The position numbers and the translations under genes were made by a program. Below the pieces are notes generated by a model. It was not told the origin of the DNA. It saw only the letters and a list, made by a program, of their open reading frames with translations, and did no database searches. From positions 1-35,131 of the forward strand of contig NZ_WKEQ01000050.1 of the NCBI RefSeq assembly GCF_021605415.1: a stretch of 35,131 bases of DNA, in the 5' to 3' direction. Source of the DNA: Pseudomonas syringae. Lineage in GTDB: Bacteria; Pseudomonadota; Gammaproteobacteria; Pseudomonadales; Pseudomonadaceae. Position 1 is the stretch's first letter. Each line of letters begins with the position of its first letter. This document shows positions 25,404 to 31,936 of this stretch, one piece after another.

Positions 25404-26750
25404 TCAGGTCGCATCCGCATGGCTGACCATGCCCTTGATCACCACCGCCGCGGTCGCCAACGCCGCCGGAATCACCAACGCGGTCAACACCTGCTCGAAA
25501 TTCCAGCCCAGGCCCAACAGCGTCGCGCCCATCCATGCACCCAGAATCGCACCGAACCGGCCGATCCCCAGCATCCACGACACGCCGGTCGCACGGCCCT
25601 GCGTCGGATAGAACCGCGCCGCCAGCGACGGCATCGCCGATTGCGCGCCGTTCACACACATGCCCGCCACCAGCACCAGGGTCGCCAGCAATGTGATGTT
25701 GCCCAGGCTCTGCCCCACCGCGTAGGCGAACACGCCGGCCAGCAGGTAAAAAGTGCCGATGACCTTGTGCGGATTAAAGCGATCCATCGCCCAGCCTACG
25801 CCGACCGCGCTTAACACGCCGCCGAACTGGAACAGCGCACCGATAAACGCCGCCTGCTCCATGCTCGCGCCGCTGTCACGCATCAGGGTCGGCAGCCAAC
25901 TGGTCAGCAGATAAACGATCACCAGGCCCATGAAGTAAGTCAGCCACAGTAACAACGTGCCGGTGCTGTACACGCCGGAGAAGATCACGGCGAAAACGTT
26001 GCGCGCCTTGACGGTTTTCTGTTCCGGCACACTGAAACTCGACGCTTGAGCGACCATCACCGGATCGATCGGCGCGAGGGTTTTGCGCACTTTGTCGGTG
26101 CCGCGATTACGCACCACCAGATAACGTGCCGACTCAGGCAGCCAGAACAACAGCACCACGGCGAGGATCAGCGGGAGGATCCCACCGATCAGCAGCAGGC
26201 TGTGCCAGCCATAAGCCGGAATGAGTTTGGCCGAGATGAAACCGCCCCCCGCCATGCCGAGGTTGAAGCCGCAGAACATGCTGGTCACCAGCAAGGATTT
26301 CTTGCGCTCCGGGGTATATTCCGAGAGCAACGTGGTGGCGTTCGGCATGCCAGCGCCCAAGCCCAGCCCCGTCAGGAATCGCAACACCAGCAATTGATCA
26401 ACGTTGGTGCTGTAAGCCGACGCCAGACTGAATGCACCGAACAACAGCACGGCGCCGACCAGTACGACCTTTCGCCCGAAGCGGTCGGCCAGCGGCCCTG
26501 AGCCCAGTGCGCCGAAGACCATGCCGATCAGCGCGGCACTCATCACCGGGCCGAGGCTGGCGCGGTCGATACCCCAATCCTGAGACAGCGCCGGGGCGAT
26601 GAAACCCATCGCGGCGGTGTCGAGGCCATCAAGGAAAACGATCAGGAAACACAAAATCACCACCCGCCACTGATAGCGCGAAATCGGCTGGGCGTTGATG
26701 AAGGACTGCACATCGAGGCAGTTACCTACAGCGGACTGAGGCTGGTTCAT
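25404..26750 (-). CDS. pcaK: 4-hydroxybenzoate/protocatechuate transporter (PcaK)
   Basis: MFS aromatic acid:H+ symporter, also tied to chemotaxis toward aromatic acids in P. putida. I start at ATG 26750 (MNQPQSAVGN), giving 448 residues, the same as the P. putida protein. The first helix carries the DGxD motif at D41-D44 (FLDGLDTAAMGF), required for transport in the PcaK family. The loop 2-3 motif is GPLADRFGRK, and loop 8-9 has GWAMDRFNPHK. The gene has a 283-bp upstream gap with a PcaR-type palindrome. GTGGAA nine bases before the ATG is a modest ribosome site. Confidence 0.93.
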   Translation of the reverse strand: MNQPQSAVGNCLDVQSFINAQPISRYQWRVVILCFLIVFLDGLDTAAMGFIAPALSQDWGIDRASLGPVMSAALIGMVFGALGSGPLADRFGRKVVLVGAVLLFGAFSLASAYSTNVDQLLVLRFLTGLGLGAGMPNATTLLSEYTPERKKSLLVTSMFCGFNLGMAGGGFISAKLIPAYGWHSLLLIGGILPLILAVVLLFWLPESARYLVVRNRGTDKVRKTLAPIDPVMVAQASSFSVPEQKTVKARNVFAVIFSGVYSTGTLLLWLTYFMGLVIVYLLTSWLPTLMRDSGASMEQAAFIGALFQFGGVLSAVGVGWAMDRFNPHKVIGTFYLLAGVFAYAVGQSLGNITLLATLVLVAGMCVNGAQSAMPSLAARFYPTQGRATGVSWMLGIGRFGAILGAWMGATLLGLGWNFEQVLTALVIPAALATAAVVIKGMVSHADAT

Positions 26751-26964
26751 TATTTTTATTCCACGCAAAAAAACGCAGTCGAACGGCGGCCGGTCAAGGC
26801 TGACACGGTCACAAGGATAGAAAGCCGGGATCTGGCGTTACGCCAGGATTGGCGACGCGGGGGGAAAACCGAAAAGCGTACGCATGGCGAATGTGCCTCT
26901 GATCATTATTATTGGGGGGACATCGGGGCGCTTCTGCTCAAGCATGCCCGATGACGCTGCCGCG

Positions 26965-27027
26965 ACATTAATGATCCGAGGGTTTTAGCGTCAATTCGAT
27001 AAACGCAACACTGTGCGTTTATCGAAC
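26965..27027 (-). promoter_or_regulatory. pcaK promoter with a palindromic PcaR operator
   Basis: Read on the minus strand, GTTCGATAAACGCAC (27027-27013) is one base from the PcaR 15-mer. Its mirror image follows, making 13-bp perfect arms (26995-27007 and 27014-27026) with a 6-bp spacer. Next come TTGACG (26994-26989), an 18-bp spacer and TAATGT (26970-26965), a fair -35/-10 pair. Transcription would start near 26957, leaving a leader of about 205 nt before pcaK. The palindrome is only 7 bp from the pcaR stop, but no T-run follows, so an operator is likelier than a terminator. Confidence 0.6.
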
Positions 27028-27033
27028 ACTTCG

Positions 27034-27876
27034 TCAGGCGAACAACTGCGCACTGAGGTCGCGACTGGCACTTAACAGCCCCGGAAGAAAGCGCTGCTCC
27101 AGCTCTGTTCGAGTGACGCGGCTGGCATGGGTACTGACGTTGAGGGCCGCCACGACCTGGCCGGACGCGTCATAAACCGGCACGGCAATCGAACGCAGGC
27201 CTTGCTCCAGTTCCTGATCGACGATGCACCAACCCTGTTGCCGTACTTCCTGCAAACACTCGAGCAGGGCGACAGGGCTGTGAATGGTGCGGCTGGTCTT
27301 GGCGACCAGATCGGCGTGGTCGAGGTATTCGCCCAGCGTCGTGTCATCCAGCGCCGCCAGCAGAATTCGTCCCATGGACGTGCAATACGCCGGCAGACGC
27401 CCGCCCACCGAAAGATCCACCGAAATCAGCCGCTGAGTGGTGGCGGAACGGGCGATATAAAGAATGTCGTCACCTTCCAGCGTCGCCATGTTGCAGGCTT
27501 CATGCAATTGCTCGCTCATGCGATCCAGATACGGCTGCGCGGACACCGCCAACGGCGTCGATGACACGTAGGCATGGCCGAGCGTCAAGACCTTGGGCAG
27601 CAACGAATAGGTGCGTCCGTCCGTAGTGGCGTAACCGAGTTTGATCAAGGTGTGCAGGCAACGGCGCACGGCGGCGCGGGGAATTTCGGTGCGGTGGCTG
27701 ATCTGCGCGATGGTCAGGTGGCGCTTGCGCTCCTGGAATGCCTGCACCACGGCCAGCCCACGGGCCAGGGACGTCATGAAGTCAGGATCACCGGTCAACG
27801 CCTGAATACGCTTGGCGGGCGAGGCAACAATCGGCGGCGCCACCGATGTAAAGGAATTGCGCAATTGATCGTTCAT
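27034..27876 (-). CDS. pcaR: IclR-family regulator of the pca regulon (PcaR)
   Basis: Activator that responds to beta-ketoadipate and controls pcaIJ, pcaF, pcaBDC and pcaK in P. putida. I start at ATG 27876 (MNDQLRNSFTSV) because AAGGAAG lies seven bases upstream; the frame extends to 28053 but that extension crosses the likely operator. 280 residues: an N-terminal winged helix (ERKRHLTIAQISHRTEIPRAAVRRCLHTLIKLGYA) and an IclR effector domain (SVGGRLPAYCTSMGRILLAAL ... IVDQELEQGLRSIAVPVYD). Transcribed ahead of pcaK on the same strand. PcaR-like boxes 83-116 bp upstream suggest autoregulation. Confidence 0.92.
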   Translation of the reverse strand: MNDQLRNSFTSVAPPIVASPAKRIQALTGDPDFMTSLARGLAVVQAFQERKRHLTIAQISHRTEIPRAAVRRCLHTLIKLGYATTDGRTYSLLPKVLTLGHAYVSSTPLAVSAQPYLDRMSEQLHEACNMATLEGDDILYIARSATTQRLISVDLSVGGRLPAYCTSMGRILLAALDDTTLGEYLDHADLVAKTSRTIHSPVALLECLQEVRQQGWCIVDQELEQGLRSIAVPVYDASGQVVAALNVSTHASRVTRTELEQRFLPGLLSASRDLSAQLFA

Positions 27877-27958
27877 TTCGGCTTCCTTATTCCTGCATGA
27901 TTCAGCGACCCTACAGGCGGCTGGCAAACTGACGTCCACGCACAATGACGCCGAGGTC

Positions 27959-27992
27959 GGGCGATTATCGAACCGTTGGGCGATAATCGCAA
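27959..27992. promoter_or_regulatory. Two PcaR-like boxes upstream of pcaR
   Basis: On the minus strand, GTTCGATAATCGCCC (27973-27959) matches the PcaR 15-mer at 14 of 15 positions. A second element, GGGCGATAATCGCAA (27978-27992, plus strand), shares the CGATAATCGCA core. Their centres are 19 bp apart, close to two helical turns. They lie 83-116 bp before the pcaR start and imply autoregulation. Confidence 0.6.
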
Positions 27993-28196
27993 TCACCCCT
28001 CGTCGCGGGGCCAATCCGATCAGCAATGAATTGAGATGAACTTGGTTCGCCATTAATTGCTCTACTAATTGGCGTCAGAAACTGATCGCTACCAGAACAT
28101 CAGTGCCAACTAGCGGCAAAACTAGTGGGTGCCAAACAATCACACATCCGGATGCGTTTTTAACTTGGCAAAGATAGTCAATCTGGAATCGATAGC

Positions 28197-28440
28197 TATA
28201 ATGCACCTCAGTGGCGGCCGCGGTTTCTTAATTACCGATGGCGCCACTGGTTGATGCGATGTCCATCGCCATCAACCCGACCAGCGCCTGACGCCCATTG
28301 CTTACGCTCAGCCCTCGCGCTCGCCGAAACAGGAAACTGATGCTGCGTCAGTTTTAATCTGGTGCCGCAGCCGCCTGCAACATGGAAGTCTTGATCGTTT
28401 CAGCAAAAGCACCGATGCCAGTCCGGCATGGGTCTTTTGG
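28197..28440 (+). ncRNA. Candidate small RNA or structured leader upstream of the 66-residue gene
   Basis: A TATAAT box (28197-28202) precedes a run of strong folds: AGTGGCG/CGCCACT (28210-28248), then GTTGATGCGATG/CATCGCCATCAAC (28250-28276), a possible stem at AACTGA...TCAGTT, and a terminator-like hairpin at 28405-28438 (AAAAG..ACC.ATGCC / GGCAT.GGTCTTTT). No open frame of note runs through it. The predicted transcript is about 230 nt. The -35 is poor (TAGTCA-like). It may be a free RNA or the leader of the gene at 28511. I do not recognise a known Rfam family. Confidence 0.4.
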
Positions 28441-28510
28441 CGGATCTGCTCAATGGGTTCGTTGCAGTGCGTATCACCAGACATTTATCTCAACTTAAAC
28501 AGGTAGCACT

Positions 28511-28711
28511 GTGACGAAAGACGAACTGCGCGCGGAACTTGAGCGCCAGGAACAACGTTACAAGGACGTTTACGGCGGGGAAGTCACCACCTACGCCGCC
28601 CAGCCCGAACCGGAACGCAAGCCTTGGCGCAAACGCGCGACCGTTCAGGATCAGGTCTTCCAGCAAGAACTGGAAAAAATGGAAAAGGAACTCAAAGCCG
28701 AAGAGCCTTGA
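28511..28711 (+). CDS. Small charged protein of unknown function
   Basis: 66 residues from a GTG start at 28511, with AGG seven bases upstream. It is highly charged and mostly helical at both ends (TKDELRAELERQEQRYKDVYGG and QVFQQELEKMEKELKAEEP), with a Pro/Arg-rich middle (PEPERKPWRKRAT). No membrane segment or cysteine. The helical ends could form a coiled coil. It lies between pcaR and pitA in front of neither operon. Base composition and charge pattern look like a real gene, but I do not know the family. Confidence 0.65.
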   Translation: MTKDELRAELERQEQRYKDVYGGEVTTYAAQPEPERKPWRKRATVQDQVFQQELEKMEKELKAEEP

Positions 28712-29076
28712 GTCCGAGTCCAAACATCAGCGTACGCACCCGTTGAAAGCGCGGCGCCGCGAAGTTGCCTTGCGTGCCTGCTACCCGCGGGCAAAGGCCA
28801 CCCTCCTGCGTCCTACGAGGAGTCGGGGTGTGTCCGATTCATTTCAGAGATATTTCACACAGGCGTTTGGGCCGTCCGCGCACCCGACAAAACGCTTGGC
28901 GTTTCGGCATTTCTCTAGACCAATCAACGGCTTGCAATACCCTGCAAAAACCTCTGGCTTAGGTCATTGCGACAAATTAATTCGTTGAAGAATGTTACCA
29001 GTGAGCAGGTAGGGGATCGATTTCCCAGCTTTTCTGGCATAATCGCGCCCCCTTATGACCGGGTCAGAAAACCTTC
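28712..29076. other. Gene-free stretch before pitA
   Basis: I see no convincing gene. It contains a short GC palindrome (CGCGGCGCCGCG near 28751) without a T-run, an AT-rich part near 28960-28985, and a possible pitA -10 box, CATAAT (29038-29043), with a weak -35. No Pho box pattern of tandem CTGTCAT-like repeats was seen. Confidence 0.5.
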
Positions 29077-30552
29077 ATGATCGATTTATTCAGCGGACTG
29101 GATGCTTGGGTGCTTGTGAGCCTCTTGCTCGCCCTCGCATTTGTCCTCGCCTTCGAGTTCATCAATGGATTTCATGACACCGCTAACGCGGTCGCCACTG
29201 TTATCTACACGAAAGCGATGCCGCCTCACCTGGCCGTGTTCTTTTCCGGTGTGTTCAACTTCCTCGGCGTGCTGCTGGGCGGTGTTGGCGTGGCGTATGC
29301 CATCGTCCACTTGCTGCCGGTTGAGCTGCTGATCAATGTGAACACCGGCCATGGCCTGGCGATGGTGTTCTCGTTGCTTGCCGCCGCGATCACCTGGAAC
29401 CTGGGCACCTGGTACTTCGGTATCCCGGCCTCCAGCTCCCACACGCTGATCGGTTCGATCCTCGGTGTCGGCCTGGCCAACGCCCTGATCAACGACATTC
29501 CATTGGCCGATGGTGTGAACTGGCAGAAAGCGATCGACATCGGCGCCTCGCTGGTGTTCTCGCCGATGGCCGGCTTCCTGATCGCCGCGCTGATCCTGAT
29601 CGGCCTGAAATGGTGGCGTCCGCTGTCGAAGATGCACAAGACACCGGAACAGCGCCGCAAGATCGACGACAAAAAGCACCCGCCGTTCTGGAATCGCCTG
29701 GTGCTGGTGATCTCGGCAATGGCCGTCAGCTTCGTGCACGGTTCCAACGACGGTCAAAAAGGTATCGGCCTGATCATGCTGGTGCTGATCGGTATCGTGC
29801 CGGCACAGTTCGTTCTCGACCTGGGCAGCAGCACCTACCAGATCGAACGCACCCGCGATGCGACGCTGCACTTGAGCCAGTTCTACAAGCGCAACGCCGA
29901 TTCCCTGGGCGAATTCCTGGCCCTGGGTAAAAGCGTAGAAGGCGATTTGCCGGAGAAATTCCGCTGCAACCCACAGCAGACAGAACCGACCATCAACGCC
30001 CTGCTCGGCACACTTAAAGGCGTAGCGGACTACCACTCGCTGCCGTCGGACAGCCGCATCGAAGTGCGTCGCTACTTGCTCTGCCTCGACGACACGGCCA
30101 AAAAAGTCGCCAAGCTGCCCGGCCTCGAAGCCCGCGAAAAAGCTGACTTGGACAAACTGCGCAAAGACCTGACCACCACCACCGAATACGCCCCGTTCTG
30201 GGTGATTCTGGCGGTCGCACTGGCCCTCGGCCTGGGCACCATGGTTGGCTGGAAACGCGTAGTACTGACGATCGGCGAGAAAATCGGTAAACAAGGCATG
30301 ACCTATTCCCAAGGCATGTCGGCACAGATCACCACTGCCAGCCTCATCGGCCTGGCCAACATCTTCAGCCTGCCGGTCTCCACCACACACGTCCTGTCCT
30401 CAGGCGTGGCTGGCACCATGGTCGCCAACAAAAGCGGCCTGCAAGGCGGCACGGTGAAAACCATCCTGCTCGCCTGGGTGCTGACATTGCCAGCGACCGT
30501 CGCGCTGTCCGCCGGGTTGTTCTGGCTGGCATCGAAGGCGCTGGGTAGCTGA
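29077..30552 (+). CDS. pitA: Low-affinity inorganic phosphate transporter (PitA)
   Basis: Metal-phosphate:H+ symporter of the PiT family, in the inner membrane. 491 residues with two homologous halves: the first carries the signature FINGFHDTANAVATVIYTKAMPP and the second GSNDGQKGIGLIM. Near the end, NIFSLPVSTTHVLSSGVAGTM is the repeated family block. The central hydrophilic loop (about residues 250-355) is as in Pseudomonas and E. coli PitA. Single gene with a strong terminator after it. Confidence 0.94.
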   Translation: MIDLFSGLDAWVLVSLLLALAFVLAFEFINGFHDTANAVATVIYTKAMPPHLAVFFSGVFNFLGVLLGGVGVAYAIVHLLPVELLINVNTGHGLAMVFSLLAAAITWNLGTWYFGIPASSSHTLIGSILGVGLANALINDIPLADGVNWQKAIDIGASLVFSPMAGFLIAALILIGLKWWRPLSKMHKTPEQRRKIDDKKHPPFWNRLVLVISAMAVSFVHGSNDGQKGIGLIMLVLIGIVPAQFVLDLGSSTYQIERTRDATLHLSQFYKRNADSLGEFLALGKSVEGDLPEKFRCNPQQTEPTINALLGTLKGVADYHSLPSDSRIEVRRYLLCLDDTAKKVAKLPGLEAREKADLDKLRKDLTTTTEYAPFWVILAVALALGLGTMVGWKRVVLTIGEKIGKQGMTYSQGMSAQITTASLIGLANIFSLPVSTTHVLSSGVAGTMVANKSGLQGGTVKTILLAWVLTLPATVALSAGLFWLASKALGS

Positions 30553-30566
30553 TAGTTGAGGTAATG

Positions 30567-30603
30567 AAAAAGGCGCGATTCGAGAGGATCGCGCCTTTTT
30601 TAT
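30567..30603 (+). terminator. Rho-independent terminator after pitA
   Basis: AAAGGCGCGATTCGAGAGGA followed by TCGCGCCTTTTTTATT: a 10-bp GC-rich stem and a T-run, 15 bp after the pitA stop. Confidence 0.92.
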
Positions 30604-30687
30604 TACCTGCGGAGAATGGAACGCAGAGCGTTCCGAGAAGCATCTTTGTTCTGGGCTGGTAACGGATTTTGCGTCCACCGCCCGTCA

Positions 30688-30716
30688 CTGTAGGAGCGAG
30701 CCTGCTCACGAAAGCG
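30688..30716. repeat. Single REP element
   Basis: CTGTAGGAGCGAGCCTGCTCACGAAAGCG, one arm only. It lies in the otherwise empty stretch 30604-30798 between pitA and the CcoM-like gene, where I see nothing else. Confidence 0.6.
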
Positions 30717-30798
30717 TCAATTCAGGCGACATCCAAACAGCCGTTACCGCAGCAACGGATACCCCAACAACCTGGTTGGCCCACAGGCCGCCAAGGAT

Positions 30799-30827
30799 AA
30801 AAAAAGGGGCAACCGAAGTCGCCCCAA
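30799..30827 (-). terminator. Rho-independent terminator of the CcoM-like gene
   Basis: On the minus strand GGGGCGACTTCGGTTGCCCC is followed by seven Ts. It is 37 bp after the stop of the 37-residue gene, which supports that gene being a real transcription unit. Confidence 0.9.
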
Positions 30828-30863
30828 AATGCCTTGCGTGCCCATCAACCCAAAACGACGCGA

Positions 30864-30977
30864 TCACTTCTTCCGCTTATGCGCGTCCTTCCAGATAAAA
30901 AACCCAAACCCTGCAAAAAACAGAACCATGAGGCCAACCGTCAGCACTCCGGCGATCACCACGTTGTCGAAAAACAT
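30864..30977 (-). CDS. ccoM: Probable cbb3-type cytochrome oxidase small subunit CcoM
   Basis: 37 residues: MFFDNVVIAGVLTVGLM, then VLFFAGFGFFIWK and a basic tail (DAHKRKK). This gives one transmembrane helix with N-out/C-in charge bias. AGGAGG sits six bases before the ATG. The sequence closely resembles, as I remember it, CcoM of P. stutzeri, a single-helix subunit bound to cbb3 oxidase and important for its assembly and stability. It has its own T-rich terminator and an Anr box upstream at class II spacing, as expected for a low-oxygen oxidase part. The gene is too short for many gene callers. If not CcoM, it is still a well-supported single-helix membrane protein. Confidence 0.78.
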   Translation of the reverse strand: MFFDNVVIAGVLTVGLMVLFFAGFGFFIWKDAHKRKK

Positions 30978-31014
30978 GACTGGCCTCCTGCATTTGCCCT
31001 GTTGCGATAGAACC

Positions 31015-31056
31015 AAATTAACCCATCAGGCAGGCGCAAATATTGACCCGGATCAA
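31015..31056 (-). promoter_or_regulatory. Anr/FNR-box promoter of the CcoM-like gene
   Basis: On the minus strand TTGATCCGGGTCAA (31056-31043) fits the Anr/FNR site TTGAT-N4-RTCAA exactly. TAATTT (31020-31015) is placed so that, with a start near 31008, the Anr site centres at -41.5: the class II activator position. The leader would be about 30 nt. Predicts induction at low oxygen. Confidence 0.72.
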
Positions 31057-31095
31057 TAGCGGTCAAAGGAGAAATAAAGAAGAGGATAAAACTGA

Positions 31096-31115
31096 CCTGC
31101 ATCAACAGATGCAGG
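31096..31115 (-). terminator. Possible terminator hairpin after the 53-residue gene
   Basis: CCTGCAT / ATGCAGG with a six-base loop, followed on the minus strand by TCAGTTTTATC. The T-run is short, so termination may be weak. Confidence 0.45.
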
Positions 31116-31120
31116 AAGGA

Positions 31121-31282
31121 TCAACGCTTTTTCGGCTTGTTCTTCGACTTTTTCTTGGTTTTACCCAACGGCATCGCCTGCTCAAAGGCCTGGCGAACCT
31201 CGTTCAGACGCTTCTCGTTGAGGTCATGAACCCGCTTGGCACGTTCAGCAGTAAGGTCGATCAGCTTGTCATCTTGGCTCAT
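31121..31282 (-). CDS. Small basic conserved protein of unknown function
   Basis: 53 residues from ATG 31282 (MSQDDKLIDLTAERAKRVHDLNEKRL), all helical and charged, ending in a lysine-rich tail (KTKKKSKNKPKKR) that may bind nucleic acid. No clear ribosome site precedes this start; an upstream frame to 31372 exists, but its first 30 residues look random. Similar short Lys-tailed proteins are common in Pseudomonas genomes. Function unknown. Confidence 0.6.
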   Translation of the reverse strand: MSQDDKLIDLTAERAKRVHDLNEKRLNEVRQAFEQAMPLGKTKKKSKNKPKKR

Positions 31283-31374
31283 GGCATTCGTACATCGCAG
31301 GGAAGTCATCACATCTGCCATAAAAACGGCAGGACTGCGCCAATCATGCGGCCAGGCATACAGAGTGGACAACC

Positions 31375-31716
31375 TCAGATTTCGATATCAACCCACAACC
31401 CCTGGCGCGGCTGGTCTTCCATCAGTGGCACCACTGGCACGGTATTGTCGGCGTTCAACTCCGTGCCGGGAATCGCCTGGTGTTCTTCCGGGTCTTCGTC
31501 AGCCTCGCGGCGACGGCGATCACGCTCTTGCTGCCGGCGCTGTTCTTCGCGCCGTTGCAGCGCGGCTTCTTCAGGGTCGCGGTTTTGCAGGTCGATCGTG
31601 CTTTCATTAGAGCTTTCCTGCACCGGCACCACCGGCGGAATATCCGGCCGCTGGCGGATCGGATCCTGCTGGGAAGTGATCGGCACGGCGCTCAAGGGGA
31701 GCATCGGTGGCAGCAT
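31375..31716 (-). CDS. Charged, proline-rich protein of unknown function
   Basis: 113 residues with GGAGAACC before the ATG at 31716. The middle is a long charged helix (DPEEAALQRREEQRRQQERDRRRREADEDPEEH), flanked by Pro-rich, probably disordered ends. It resembles short Pseudomonas proteins sometimes mislabelled as aspartate-semialdehyde dehydrogenase; it contains no dehydrogenase motif. Function unknown. It is divergent from rapA across a 220-bp gap that holds the common P. fluorescens motif AAAAGATCGCAGCCTGCGGC. Confidence 0.65.
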   Translation of the reverse strand: MLPPMLPLSAVPITSQQDPIRQRPDIPPVVPVQESSNESTIDLQNRDPEEAALQRREEQRRQQERDRRRREADEDPEEHQAIPGTELNADNTVPVVPLMEDQPRQGLWVDIEI

Positions 31717-31936
31717 ATAAAGGTTCTCCTATGGGCAGGCTATCGGCTGCGGGCATAGCGGCTTGAGCCACCGGTCGCAAATCTGTGACGCATTTTGTAT
31801 CGGACAACATAAATCTCAAGCGTTCCCAAAGATCAAAAGATCGCAGCCTGCGGCGGCTCCTACCGTAGTAATCCTTTGGCCCGGAGCCCTGATTCCGTTA
31901 AGATAGCCCGCTTTTTCAAGGTGGGAGTCAGGCAGC

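Noticed and set aside
26874..26985. 33-codon plus-strand frame (MANVPLIIIIGGTSG...) in the pcaK-pcaR gap
   Set aside because: No ribosome site, antisense to the likely pcaK leader, and no terminator.
27877..28053. N-terminal extension of PcaR by 59 residues
   Set aside because: The ATG at 27876 has a good ribosome site and gives the normal 280-residue length; the extension covers the PcaR-like boxes and has no family similarity.
28214..28221. NotI site (GCGGCCGC) near a TTAATTA stretch, suggestive of a vector cloning site
   Set aside because: The surrounding bases form a natural hairpin and no vector sequence flanks it; an 8-bp GC site is expected by chance in this genome.
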